From JAXGPP01 sp964436865 (GTDB lineage: Bacteria > Planctomycetota > Planctomycetia > Pirellulales > Thermoguttaceae): a DNA stretch of 13,536 bases. A program made the position numbers and the translations under genes. The first letter of the stretch is position 1, and every line of letters starts with the position of its first letter. The DNA lies in contig CAYTFK010000186.1 in the NCBI GenBank assembly GCA_964436865.1, positions 1 through 13,536 of the forward strand, read 5' to 3'. The notes under the pieces are model-generated. The model was not told where the DNA came from, searched no databases, and saw only the letters and a list, made by a program, of their open reading frames with translations. Of this stretch, positions 1 through 7,151 are shown piece by piece.

Positions 1-551
1 GCGGTTCGGGCGGCGTTCACCAGTCCCGCCACAAGCCGCGGAGTGCAAACCCCCTTGGCATAGTCGCTGATCAGGACCACATCGACGTTCTCGAGTTGAT
101 TCTCAACCCGGCGCCGAAGCTCGTCGGCGAGTTGGTCGCCAATCGGTGTGGTGCTCTCGCGGTCAATGCGGATCATCTGCTGCGGATGCCGGCTCTGCGT
201 CCTTCCCAGCAGGCGCTCTTTGACCGTGGTCGTACGGCCAGGATCGGCCAGCAGGTCATCGGCGGCGACATCCAGATCGCGAAGGACTTCGCGGATGGTC
301 GCCGCCTCGCGATCATCACCCGTGACACTGGCCAATACGACATCGCATTCCAGGGCGGCGAGGATCGCCACCACGCTCCCCGCTCCCCCGAGACGGGACT
401 CTCGGCACCCTACTCGAACCACAGGGATTGGCGCTTCGAAACTGATTCGCTCCACATCCCCCCACAGGTAGCAGTCCAGCATCACGTCGCCCACCACAAG
501 GATGCGAGGACGCCGCGGCTGCATCAGTAATCGCGCGAGATCGCCAGACAC
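1..551 (-). CDS. hldE: D-glycero-beta-D-manno-heptose-7-phosphate kinase (HldE/RfaE, N-terminal part; partial)
   Basis: The first 183 residues of a PfkB/ribokinase-family sugar kinase, cut by the left window edge. It should phosphorylate heptose 7-phosphate at C1 in the ADP-heptose pathway for the LPS inner core, in the cytoplasm. The N-terminus carries the HldE signature: ILVVGDVMLD at about 17-26, then GDVERISFEAPIPVVRV (31-47), a glycine loop LGGAGSV (54-60), and SDYAKGV (162-168). In E. coli the glycine loop reads GGAAN; here Ser replaces that Asn. The start is GTG at 551. An in-frame TGA lies directly before it (552-554), so nothing longer is possible, and AAAGGA lies about 10 bases upstream. 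An internal ATG at 522-524 is the only close alternative. Whether a C-terminal adenylyltransferase domain follows (HldE) or not (HldA/RfaE1) cannot be seen. Family assignment is confident; the bifunctional name is not. Confidence 0.9.
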   Translation of the reverse strand, partial: MSGDLARLLMQPRRPRILVVGDVMLDCYLWGDVERISFEAPIPVVRVGCRESRLGGAGSVVAILAALECDVVLASVTGDDREAATIREVLRDLDVAADDLLADPGRTTTVKERLLGRTQSRHPQQMIRIDRESTTPIGDQLADELRRRVENQLENVDVVLISDYAKGVCTPRLVAGLVNAART

Positions 552-590
552 TCAACCATCCTTTTGGGGTGGCAATCGACCAGTCCGCAA

Positions 591-622
591 GAAAACTGAT
601 TCTAATAGAGATGTCAGTTTTC
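591..622. promoter_or_regulatory. 9-bp inverted repeat overlapping the hldE promoter (candidate operator)
   Basis: GAAAACTGA at 591-599 and TCAGTTTTC at 614-622 form a perfect 9-bp inverted repeat with a 14-base centre. It lies 40-71 bases upstream of the hldE start and encloses the candidate -10 box. Such symmetry at a promoter suggests binding of a dimeric repressor, which is inference. With only 3 G or C per arm it would be a weak terminator hairpin. Confidence 0.45.
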
Positions 623-630
623 GTCGACAA
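602..630 (-). promoter_or_regulatory. Candidate sigma70-like promoter of hldE
   Basis: On the minus strand, TTGTCG (625-630) and TATTAG (602-607) are 17 bases apart, each matching 4 of 6 consensus positions. TAGAAT (599-604, 5 of 6) overlaps and could serve as the -10 instead, with poorer spacing. The AT-rich patch stands out in GC-rich surroundings. It lies just after the putative terminator of the beta-helix gene, which fits a separate transcript for hldE. Confidence 0.4.
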
Positions 631-658
631 AATTGAGGCCCCCTGCCGGTGGCGGGGG
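631..658 (-). terminator. Putative rho-independent terminator of the sulfatase/beta-helix unit
   Basis: On the minus strand a GC-only stem forms: five G/C pairs (639-643 with 654-658), a one-base bulge at 644, three more pairs (645-647 with 651-653) and a three-base loop. The stem is followed by TCAATTTTG, a U-rich tail in the transcript. It lies 56 bases past the beta-helix stop codon and ahead of the hldE promoter region. Confidence 0.5.
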
Positions 659-713
659 CGGTGGACCTGCTGGCCGGCGAATGGCGGCGAGCGCGCGTCG
701 ATCTCCCCCAGGT

Positions 714-2855
714 TCACTTTGTGCTCGGCAGCGTGACCTTCCGGGTCTGGTGCTCGACGGGCCAGCTCGCGCGGCGAGGGTCGGCGTAGACTCCAATTCT
801 GTCCAGAGGCAGCGGCTTGAAGCCGATGCGGGCCACGGCCGACGGATCCTTGAAATCGAGACCGATGGGTCGGCCGCGATCGTCCAGCTTGAGGCGGGCC
901 CAATTGCTGTCGTCATCGAACACGAGATTGTCTTCGATCGTCTGGTACTGCCGCGTCCCTTCGTGGATGTGGTTCCATACGCCGCCGGCGCTGATGTTGC
1001 GCGCGAAGACGTTGCGCTTGGGGATGTTGGGCTCGTCGTCGAGGATGCCGGCGAGCGTCGGGTAGCGGCGCTTCCACAATTCGCTCGTAACAGGCATCGC
1101 CGCCAGGCCTTTCCGCAGGGTGCCATTGGGATCATCGGTGGCCGCTTTCTGCCAGCCCATGCCACGGTTGTCGATGTGGGCCGCCCGCCAGCAGTCGATG
1201 AATACGTTGTTGGTCACAACGTTGTCGTCGCCGCCGCCGATGAAGATCGCCTGCGAGCAGCGCACGAAGAGATTGCCGTCGATGGTGTGACCGCAGTGCT
1301 GGTCGTCGAGATAGATCGTCATTCCGCCGTAGCCGGTGCCGCCGACAATGTCGTGCCAGTAGTTGTGTCGCAGGATATTGCCCCGCTGGGTCCAGTCGCG
1401 GCCGACGTAGTACGCGCCCGCGTCGCCGCTCTCGTAGACCACGTTGTGGATCTCGTTGAACTCGACGACATGGTCGTTTCCCCCGGCCGACAGCGCCATG
1501 TGGGGGCCGTCGTGAACGAGATTGTGGGCGATGCGATTGCCGACCCCGCCGATGCTGATCGCCGGTTTGTAGGTGCGGGCGCGCCGCGAGTAGTGATGGA
1601 CGTGATTATTCTCGACGTTGAGGGCGCCCGGCGTGAGCGTTTGCCGCTCGCCGCCGGACATGGCGATGCCTCCCTCGCCACAGTGGTAGACGTCGCAACC
1701 ATACACTTCGTGCCCGGTGCCGCGATCGACGTTGACGCCGCGATGGCCGACGTTGCGGATCGTGCAGCCGATCACGCGGCACTCGCTTCCCCCGCGCAGG
1801 GCAACCGCCGTGCCTCGGCAGGCTTCGAGCGTGAAGCCGCGGAAGGTTACATGCGACAGGTTTTCACCACGGATGAGCCCTTCGGCCCGGGAGAGGACGG
1901 CCAGGCCGCCGGCGCGCGGCGGCCAGAAGTAGATCCGGCCTGCTTCGCGATCGAGGTAGTACTCGCCGGGTTGGTCAAGCTCGCTCAGCAGGTTGAAGGC
2001 GTACCAGCGTGCCCGCTCCGGAGTGAGCCCGTACTGGGGTTTGACCTCGGCCGAACGGATCAACACATTGGCCGCCGCATCCACGCCCACAAGCGGTTCC
2101 GAGAGTTCGGCCCAGTCGTGGTGCCAGTAGGCAAAGACCCAGGGATCACGTTCTTCGGTCCAGCGGGCCACCCGGTCGGTGTCCACTTCCACGCGTTCGA
2201 GCCCCTGCTTCGACTTGGCGCCGCGAAAGCCTTCGTTGGGCCAACGGGCGAGCGTCATTGGGGCGTCGTCATAGAACAGTTCGGCTTCCGCGGCCTGGCT
2301 GCCGGCCCCGAAGCCGTGGACCGTGAGTTTGCCGAAATCGGTGATCCCCTGAGCGCGAAGATCGGCCACGCGAACAGGTCCGCGCGCCTCTTCGGGGAGC
2401 CGAGCGAGAACCTTGGGATCGGTCACCGGCTGCCAATCGCCCACCTGCTTTCCGCCCGTAAGCCGCACCACGGTTCCCGGCCAGGCCCGGTAGACGACGG
2501 GCGCTTCAGCGGTGCCCGAATCCTGCTCGGCAAACTCGATGGCAGCGTCGATTTCATAGGTGCCCGCGCCGAAATGGACCGTAACCGGCTGCGGTCCCTT
2601 CTCATGCCTGATCGCGCGGATCCGATCCCGCGCCGCCGCCATCGTCGCCAGCGGCGCCTCGCGCGTACCGGCGGCATCATCTCTGCCACCGGGGGCGACG
2701 TAGAGTGCGGTCTCGCCACGGGCCAGCGAGGCGGCCAACAGGAAACACAGGCAGAGGCTGAGCCTGAGATGCTGCTTCAGAACCAGGTTGCTGACTCGGT
2801 TGGGGATGAATCGCGTGGCGGTTCTGGAACGATCACTGCAGGTCGGTAGGGTCAT
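714..2855 (-). CDS. Secreted right-handed parallel beta-helix protein, GH141-like
   Basis: 713 residues. A basic n-region of about 30 residues precedes a hydrophobic stretch (about 31-45, LSLCLCFLLAASLA), giving an exported product. The mature part opens with ALYVAPGGRDDAAGT, the usual start of pectate-lyase-fold proteins, followed by PMTLARWPNEGF (199-210). PbH1-type coils with G-N-x-(I/V) turns then run from about 330 to 560. This layout recalls glycoside hydrolase family GH141, known for an alpha-L-fucosidase and a xylanase. Acidic residues in SGDAGAYYVGRDW (477-489; D478, D487) and MTIYLDD (512-518; D517, D518) are candidate catalytic residues, by analogy only. The gene starts 12 bases after the sulfatase stop, so the two are probably cotranscribed and act on one sulfated glycan. 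ATG 2855 is the only usable start; its Shine-Dalgarno sequence is weak. Fold: confident. Exact family and substrate: uncertain. Confidence 0.85.
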   Translation of the reverse strand: MTLPTCSDRSRTATRFIPNRVSNLVLKQHLRLSLCLCFLLAASLARGETALYVAPGGRDDAAGTREAPLATMAAARDRIRAIRHEKGPQPVTVHFGAGTYEIDAAIEFAEQDSGTAEAPVVYRAWPGTVVRLTGGKQVGDWQPVTDPKVLARLPEEARGPVRVADLRAQGITDFGKLTVHGFGAGSQAAEAELFYDDAPMTLARWPNEGFRGAKSKQGLERVEVDTDRVARWTEERDPWVFAYWHHDWAELSEPLVGVDAAANVLIRSAEVKPQYGLTPERARWYAFNLLSELDQPGEYYLDREAGRIYFWPPRAGGLAVLSRAEGLIRGENLSHVTFRGFTLEACRGTAVALRGGSECRVIGCTIRNVGHRGVNVDRGTGHEVYGCDVYHCGEGGIAMSGGERQTLTPGALNVENNHVHHYSRRARTYKPAISIGGVGNRIAHNLVHDGPHMALSAGGNDHVVEFNEIHNVVYESGDAGAYYVGRDWTQRGNILRHNYWHDIVGGTGYGGMTIYLDDQHCGHTIDGNLFVRCSQAIFIGGGDDNVVTNNVFIDCWRAAHIDNRGMGWQKAATDDPNGTLRKGLAAMPVTSELWKRRYPTLAGILDDEPNIPKRNVFARNISAGGVWNHIHEGTRQYQTIEDNLVFDDDSNWARLKLDDRGRPIGLDFKDPSAVARIGFKPLPLDRIGVYADPRRASWPVEHQTRKVTLPSTK

Positions 2856-2867
2856 GCTCTTTCTCTT

Positions 2868-4325
2868 TCAGCGGAACGCCCGCCCCGGAGGCGAGTCGGG
2901 TTCAAATTGCGGCGGCGGGTCGAAACGCGCGCCGGACATAATCTTCCTGATCTCAGCCACTTCGCCCGGACGAGAATCGGCGAGGTTATTGGTCTCGGCG
3001 ATGTCCTGAGACAAATCGTAGAGCTCCATTGAACCATTGCGCTCGGTCCAGATGCCCTTGTACGTCCCGAGGCGGACCGCCTGAACCAGCGAACCGCGAC
3101 GCCGCAGGCCTGTTTTCGCGTCATAGCCGGCCGATTCCCAGTACAGGAACGAGTGCTCCTGTTGCCCCGGTTGGCCCAGCAGGGTCGGCACCACCGACAC
3201 GCCATCCAGGCCAGCCGGCGGTTGCGCACCGGCCAGTTCGGCCAGCGTGGGCAACACGTCGGGGAAGTACCAGACGAAGTCACTGGTTGTGCCGGGCTGG
3301 ACGCGGCCCGGCCAGCGCACGATCATCGGCACCCGCAGGCCCCCTTCATACATCGATCCCTTATAGTCACGCAGCGGTCCGTTTGCCTTGAAGAACTCCG
3401 GGCTCGTCCCCGCGCCCCCCTGACCGCCGTTGTCGGAGGTGAAGAAGACGATCGTCCGCTCGTCGAGACTCAGCTCGCGAAGCAGGTCCATGATACGCCC
3501 CACCTCGCGGTCGAGGCGGCTTACCATGGCGGCAAACGCAGCGCGCGGTTGAGGCTGGTCGGCGTAGTGCTTCGACGGAGTGATGTACGGCTCGGGCTCG
3601 TCCCACTTGCCGGCATACTGGCGAAGGGAGTCCTCCGGCACGAGCCACTCCGAGTGTGGAATCGTGATTGGCACGTAGCAGAAGAACGGACCATTCTTGT
3701 GCCGGCGGATGAAATCGCGGGCCTTGTCCATGATCTCGTCGGCGCTGTACTGCTCGCGGCGCTCGCCTGTCAGACCGTCTTCGCGGCCCGAATTGCCGGG
3801 CAGAGGGTATTTGCGATCGTTGTGCCAGAGGTACGGCGGATAGTACGAGTGGGCATGCACCTGATCATAATAGCCGAAGAACTCATCGAATCCCTGTCGG
3901 CAGGCGACCCCCTCGGTCTCGGCATCACCAAGGCCCCATTTGCCGAATCCGCCCGTGGCATAGCCTGCCTGCTTGAGGACTTCGGCCACCGTGACATCGG
4001 CGGCCTGAGACGAGATGCCGCCCGAGTTGCCGCGGACGGAAGTGTGTCCCGAGTGCAGGCCCGTCATGAGCACGCTCCGGCTGGGAGCGCAAACATTGTT
4101 GCCGGCGTAGACCTGGGTGAAACGGAGCCCTTCAGCGGCCAGCCGGTCGATCCGCGGGGTCTGGATCTTCTCCTGGCCGTAACAGCCCAGATGAGCATAC
4201 CCCAGGTCGTCGGCCATGATGAAAATGATGTTTGGCGGATCGCTCTCAGCCGATTGGGCAGGCCGCGCGGCGATCACGACGAGAACCAGCGAAGCAACCG
4301 CAACCACAGGGAAAGTTCTCTTCAT
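2868..4325 (-). CDS. Secreted S1-family (formylglycine) sulfatase
   Basis: 485 residues, a normal length for the alkaline-phosphatase-superfamily sulfatases, which hydrolyse sulfate esters of sugars. A signal peptide is present (MKRTFPVV, then a hydrophobic run to about residue 20, cleavage near AQSA). Visible active-site elements are the metal ligands D39-D40 in IMADDLGY, the sulfatase signature C79-A-P-S-R83 whose cysteine is converted to formylglycine, K129 in FGKWGLG, H223 in IPHSE, D297-N298 in FFTSDNGG, and K321 in DYKGSMYEGGLRVP. All are intact, so an active enzyme is expected, provided a formylglycine-generating enzyme exists elsewhere in the genome. The start ATG 4325 follows GAGGAG at 9 bases. 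The neighbouring beta-helix protein suggests a polysaccharide substrate rather than a small aryl sulfate. The sulfatase subfamily cannot be assigned by eye. Confidence 0.95.
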   Translation of the reverse strand: MKRTFPVVAVASLVLVVIAARPAQSAESDPPNIIFIMADDLGYAHLGCYGQEKIQTPRIDRLAAEGLRFTQVYAGNNVCAPSRSVLMTGLHSGHTSVRGNSGGISSQAADVTVAEVLKQAGYATGGFGKWGLGDAETEGVACRQGFDEFFGYYDQVHAHSYYPPYLWHNDRKYPLPGNSGREDGLTGERREQYSADEIMDKARDFIRRHKNGPFFCYVPITIPHSEWLVPEDSLRQYAGKWDEPEPYITPSKHYADQPQPRAAFAAMVSRLDREVGRIMDLLRELSLDERTIVFFTSDNGGQGGAGTSPEFFKANGPLRDYKGSMYEGGLRVPMIVRWPGRVQPGTTSDFVWYFPDVLPTLAELAGAQPPAGLDGVSVVPTLLGQPGQQEHSFLYWESAGYDAKTGLRRRGSLVQAVRLGTYKGIWTERNGSMELYDLSQDIAETNNLADSRPGEVAEIRKIMSGARFDPPPQFEPDSPPGRAFR

Positions 4326-4389
4326 CGCAGATCACTCCTCTTCCTCACCAACGATCGAATTGCGCAAGCGGATGCCCGCATCGGTCTCG

Positions 4390-4419
4390 ATTCTATGGGT
4401 TCTCGCCTGGATCCTGCAA
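4390..4419 (-). promoter_or_regulatory. Candidate promoter of the sulfatase/beta-helix pair
   Basis: On the minus strand, TTGCAG (4414-4419) and TAGAAT (4390-4395, 5 of 6 to consensus) are separated by 18 bases, about 65 bases upstream of the sulfatase ATG. It lies after the hairpin that follows the upstream hydrolase gene, so the sulfatase could be transcribed on its own. The -35 match is only 3 of 6. Confidence 0.35.
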
Positions 4420-4427
4420 CGGCGTCG

Positions 4428-4448
4428 CGGGTTTCTCATGGAAACCCG
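4428..4448 (-). terminator. Hairpin after the serine-hydrolase gene
   Basis: CGGGTTTC (4428-4435) and GAAACCCG (4441-4448) form a perfect 8-bp stem with a 5-base loop, 16 bases past the hydrolase stop codon. There is no U-run after it on the minus strand, so it may be a weak terminator, an mRNA 3' end stabiliser or an attenuating structure between two genes. Confidence 0.4.
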
Positions 4449-4464
4449 GGCCTTCGCTGGCCGG

Positions 4465-5640
4465 CTAATCGCCTTCGCAGAGTACGGCATCGCAGGCTCG
4501 GCGCAGATATTCTTCGTATTCCCACGGACCGCTGCCGCCAGTCTGCCGGGTAACCACAAGATCCAGGCTGGGCACAAAGGCGATGAGTTGTCCGCCAGAA
4601 CCTGGCTTGTAGCGCGCGTCCGCCGGAATTCCCGCTTCACCGGCGCCACCCTGTGCGGCGAGCCGTCCCGGCAATTCCCAGCCGTGCGAAAAGGACTGGG
4701 CATCGCGTAGAAACCGCATTTCGGGTGTCTTGACGTCATGCGTGGGAGCGGCGGTCTCATCGACGAACCATTTCGGCACGACCTGGCGGTCGCGCCAGCG
4801 ACCCTCGCGGAGCATGCAATAGGCGATGCGCGCCAGGTCGCGGGCCGGCATGCCCAGGCCGTGGGTCGGATGGCGGCCGATGGACTCGCCGCCATCGAAG
4901 TACTGAAACCACCAGTGCTCAACACCGATCGGGCGAAACAACGCCTCGATGGCGAACTGATCGTAGGGCTTGCCGGTGACTGTCTCACACACCAGCGCGG
5001 CATGGTGGAGTGCATGCGTGGAGTAGCCGCAGGCCGCGCCCGGTTCGAAGGCCAGCCGCTCGGTGCGCGGATCTCCACTGTGGCCGAGCACGTACTGCCA
5101 GGAGCCGTCGTTCGGCGCGCCGATCGCTTCCGGGCAGATGCCCGAGGTGTGGTTCAGCAGTTGCTTCACCGTGATTTGCGCCTTGCGGGGATCGCTGAGC
5201 GGCTGCGCCCAGGGAATGTAATCGAACGCGCGATCGTCGAACGTCATCTTCCGCGGTGTCAGCCCCTGCTGACTCTGCTCCGATGCGATCGCCAAAACGG
5301 TCGCGCAGACAGCTTTCGAAACCGATGCCACCCGGCGTGCATCGGTCTGGGCGCTGTTGCCGCGCTCGACCTCAAGCGCGATATAGCCATTGCGGATGAC
5401 GACCGCGGCGAAGCCGCGACTGTCGCTCGCCAGCAGCCACTCCTTAAGCTCGGTGAGCTTCTCGGGATCCATGCCGGCCCGTTGGCGGAGGTCGGCAGGG
5501 CTCGTCAGGCTCCTCCAGCCCCCCTGGCTCTCCGGCGGCGGGAAGTAGGTTGCGGCATTCTCCGCGGCGGCGCTGACTTGAGCCGATTCGCCAATGAGCG
5601 CCACGATCGACGCCATTACGAACAGGGCGGATCGAGACAT
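4465..5640 (-). CDS. Exported serine-beta-lactamase-like hydrolase (class C / esterase type)
   Basis: 391 residues of the beta-lactamase/penicillin-binding superfamily (class C, EstB/D-aminopeptidase type). The nucleophile motif is S106-V-S-K109. HTSG at 164-167 is typical of this group, GYST at 205-208 is in the place of the Tyr-x-Asn motif, and SGG (348-350) is a candidate for the third (KTG/HxG) motif. The second motif has Y206-S-T rather than Y-x-N, and the KTG is absent, so an esterase or amidase is more likely than antibiotic resistance. A signal peptide (MSRSALFVMASIVALIGESA, cleavage near VSA-AA) sends it out of the cytoplasm. ATG 5640 was chosen because GAGGTG lies just upstream; an in-frame GTG at 5664 adds eight residues but lacks support. 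It sits between a VCBS protein and a sulfatase on the same strand. A glycan-ester role is possible but unproven. Confidence 0.85.
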   Translation of the reverse strand: MSRSALFVMASIVALIGESAQVSAAAENAATYFPPPESQGGWRSLTSPADLRQRAGMDPEKLTELKEWLLASDSRGFAAVVIRNGYIALEVERGNSAQTDARRVASVSKAVCATVLAIASEQSQQGLTPRKMTFDDRAFDYIPWAQPLSDPRKAQITVKQLLNHTSGICPEAIGAPNDGSWQYVLGHSGDPRTERLAFEPGAACGYSTHALHHAALVCETVTGKPYDQFAIEALFRPIGVEHWWFQYFDGGESIGRHPTHGLGMPARDLARIAYCMLREGRWRDRQVVPKWFVDETAAPTHDVKTPEMRFLRDAQSFSHGWELPGRLAAQGGAGEAGIPADARYKPGSGGQLIAFVPSLDLVVTRQTGGSGPWEYEEYLRRACDAVLCEGD

Positions 5641-5711
5641 GGGCACCTCGTTTAGCTGTCGCACGGCGCGACGCCCCCGAGCGTCTGTTCAGAAAGGATC
5701 GAGTCGGTTCT

Positions 5712-6947
5712 TCACTGACCTGTCTTGCGAGTCAGGTTCTCGAGGAAATCAACGTGAACTCGGCCCTCGTTGGCGTTTCCGTCCCAGACGCTCCAGATCT
5801 TGGAGACAATGTCCGGATCGCCGTCGTTGTCCACGTCTCCCACTCGGATGTCATGGCCGCCAAGGCGGGTGTCGAGAATTACCCGTTCGACGAAGCGGAC
5901 CGCCTGTCCATCCATCCGTTCCCACAGGTACCAGCGCGGCGTGGCCCCTTGCGGCAGGATGGACGGGTCTTCCTGTTCGACAACCGCGATGTCCTTGTCG
6001 CCGTCCAGGTCGAAATCGGCGTACCAGAGGGCGTGAAACGATCCGCGCGTGCCGGGGGCCTGATTTGCCAGGTAGTGTGTGCGGAAACGTGGCGGCTTCG
6101 CGCCGAGATTCTCCAGCCACGCGGCGCCGCAGTTCTGGCCATCGCAGTCGACGATGACGATGTCGTTATCGCCGTCGCCGTCGACGTCATCGATCCAACT
6201 GCGCGACGACACTCCCCACGGCCCGCGACGGCCAAAGTACACCCGTCGCGCCGTCCACTCTGCGCCCTGAGCACCGTTTTCCATCCAACGGTCGGCCAGA
6301 ACGACGTCGGGATCACCATCGCCGTCCAGGTCGCCGATGCCGGCAGGCGCGAAACCGCCGTGGATGTCGACACGGTCGTCGAGGACATCGAGCGTGATCA
6401 CGACGCGCGGCCAATCGACGTTTGCCTTGGCCTCGTCGGGTACCGAGTACCAGAAGCATCCTTCCCGGTCGCCGAGCGCGATTACGTCGTCCTTCCCGTC
6501 GCGGTCCACGTCGGCAATGGCAATATCGTGCATTTCCGACTGGATGCGGCTGTCATAGACGAAACGCGGGAAGGGCTGGTCCTCCGGTTGCTGCGGATTT
6601 CTGAACCAGAACCCTCCGACAACAATGTCAGGCCAGTCGTCACGGTCGACATCCAGCACCGCGCAGCCGAGGTGCTGGCCCGGAAGCTCGCCCGCGTCGT
6701 GCCGGACCCAGTCGTCTGCCGCGCGATACTCAAACCAGTAAACCCGCCGGTCGCCGCGGTTGAGAACGGCGAAGTCCAGATCGCCGTCCTTGTCGAAATC
6801 CGCCAGTGCCGGCGCGCCGAAGCCGAGGTTCTTGCCCGGCATTTCCCGGGCGATGTAATGGTGCCGGAACATGCCTGGTCCGATTTCACCGGCGGCGACA
6901 TCCACCGCGACCAGGAGAACGGCAATCAAGAGGGTGCGGGCAGCCAT
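5712..6947 (-). CDS. Secreted FG-GAP/VCBS-repeat beta-propeller protein
   Basis: 411 residues with a signal peptide (MAARTLLIAVLLVAVDVAAG). Seven calcium-loop motifs of the form D-x-D-x-D-G-x-x-D occur at about 50-58, 99-107, 146-154, 206-214, 254-262, 311-319 and 371-379. The second and third are slightly degenerate (DVDRDDWPD, DVDRDGKDD). Seven repeats spaced 47-60 residues apart match one complete seven-bladed integrin-like propeller and nothing else; no catalytic domain is visible. Such proteins usually bind ligands or carbohydrates at the cell surface or in the periplasm. ATG 6947 was chosen because AGGAG lies 8 bases upstream and the signal peptide then begins directly; an upstream start at 7013 would add 22 unlikely residues. 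The serine-hydrolase gene begins 71 bases after its stop, on the same strand. Confidence 0.88.
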   Translation of the reverse strand: MAARTLLIAVLLVAVDVAAGEIGPGMFRHHYIAREMPGKNLGFGAPALADFDKDGDLDFAVLNRGDRRVYWFEYRAADDWVRHDAGELPGQHLGCAVLDVDRDDWPDIVVGGFWFRNPQQPEDQPFPRFVYDSRIQSEMHDIAIADVDRDGKDDVIALGDREGCFWYSVPDEAKANVDWPRVVITLDVLDDRVDIHGGFAPAGIGDLDGDGDPDVVLADRWMENGAQGAEWTARRVYFGRRGPWGVSSRSWIDDVDGDGDNDIVIVDCDGQNCGAAWLENLGAKPPRFRTHYLANQAPGTRGSFHALWYADFDLDGDKDIAVVEQEDPSILPQGATPRWYLWERMDGQAVRFVERVILDTRLGGHDIRVGDVDNDGDPDIVSKIWSVWDGNANEGRVHVDFLENLTRKTGQ

Positions 6948-7151
6948 GAGCGTGTCTCCTGAAACTGGAATGGTGTGTTCGATGATGCTAAAGGACGGCG
7001 TTCGGAATAGCAATCAGCGGGTCCGGTTTCGCGGTGTCCCCCACAGCATGGGCCCGAGTTCCTCTTGTCGGCCGGCGTGCCGCCGGTTAGGCTGGTTCGA
7101 TCGAGAGCCACCTCCCGCCCGCCAGATGCTCGTCCATCGAAGTCTTCTTGC
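6948..7151. other. Divergent intergenic region
   Basis: 204 bases between the divergent VCBS-protein and propeller-cytochrome genes. Apart from the minus-strand promoter candidate, a plus-strand pair TTGTCG (7065-7070) and TAGGCT (7088-7093) with a 17-base spacer can be picked out, but it matches only 7 of 12 positions. The spacer contains CCGGC/GCCGG. I see no small gene or RNA here. Confidence 0.4.
6985..7013 (-). promoter_or_regulatory. Candidate promoter of the VCBS-protein gene
   Basis: On the minus strand, TTGCTA (7008-7013) and TAGCAT (6985-6990) are 17 bases apart, each 4 of 6 to the sigma70 consensus, about 40 bases upstream of the start codon at 6947. Plausible position and spacing, but only a moderate match. 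Confidence 0.33.

Noticed and set aside
633..2849. 738-codon open frame on the plus strand, opposite the beta-helix gene
   Set aside because: Its product is Val/Ala/Asp-rich without domains, and it mirrors the codons of a clearly recognisable secreted protein. Long antisense frames are expected in high-GC genes.
3153..4553. 466-codon plus-strand frame opposite the sulfatase
   Set aside because: The sulfatase motifs are all on the minus strand. The plus frame has no recognisable domain and extends through the promoter and hairpin region.
4465..5640. Antibiotic-resistance beta-lactamase
   Set aside because: The SxxK motif alone is shared by esterases and peptidases; the Tyr-x-Asn and KTG motifs are not intact, and the context is polysaccharide-related.
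5754..6962. 402-codon plus-strand frame opposite the VCBS protein
   Set aside because: Its repeated Val-Ala-Val-Asp-Val pattern is only the antisense of the GAT/GAC-rich calcium loops.
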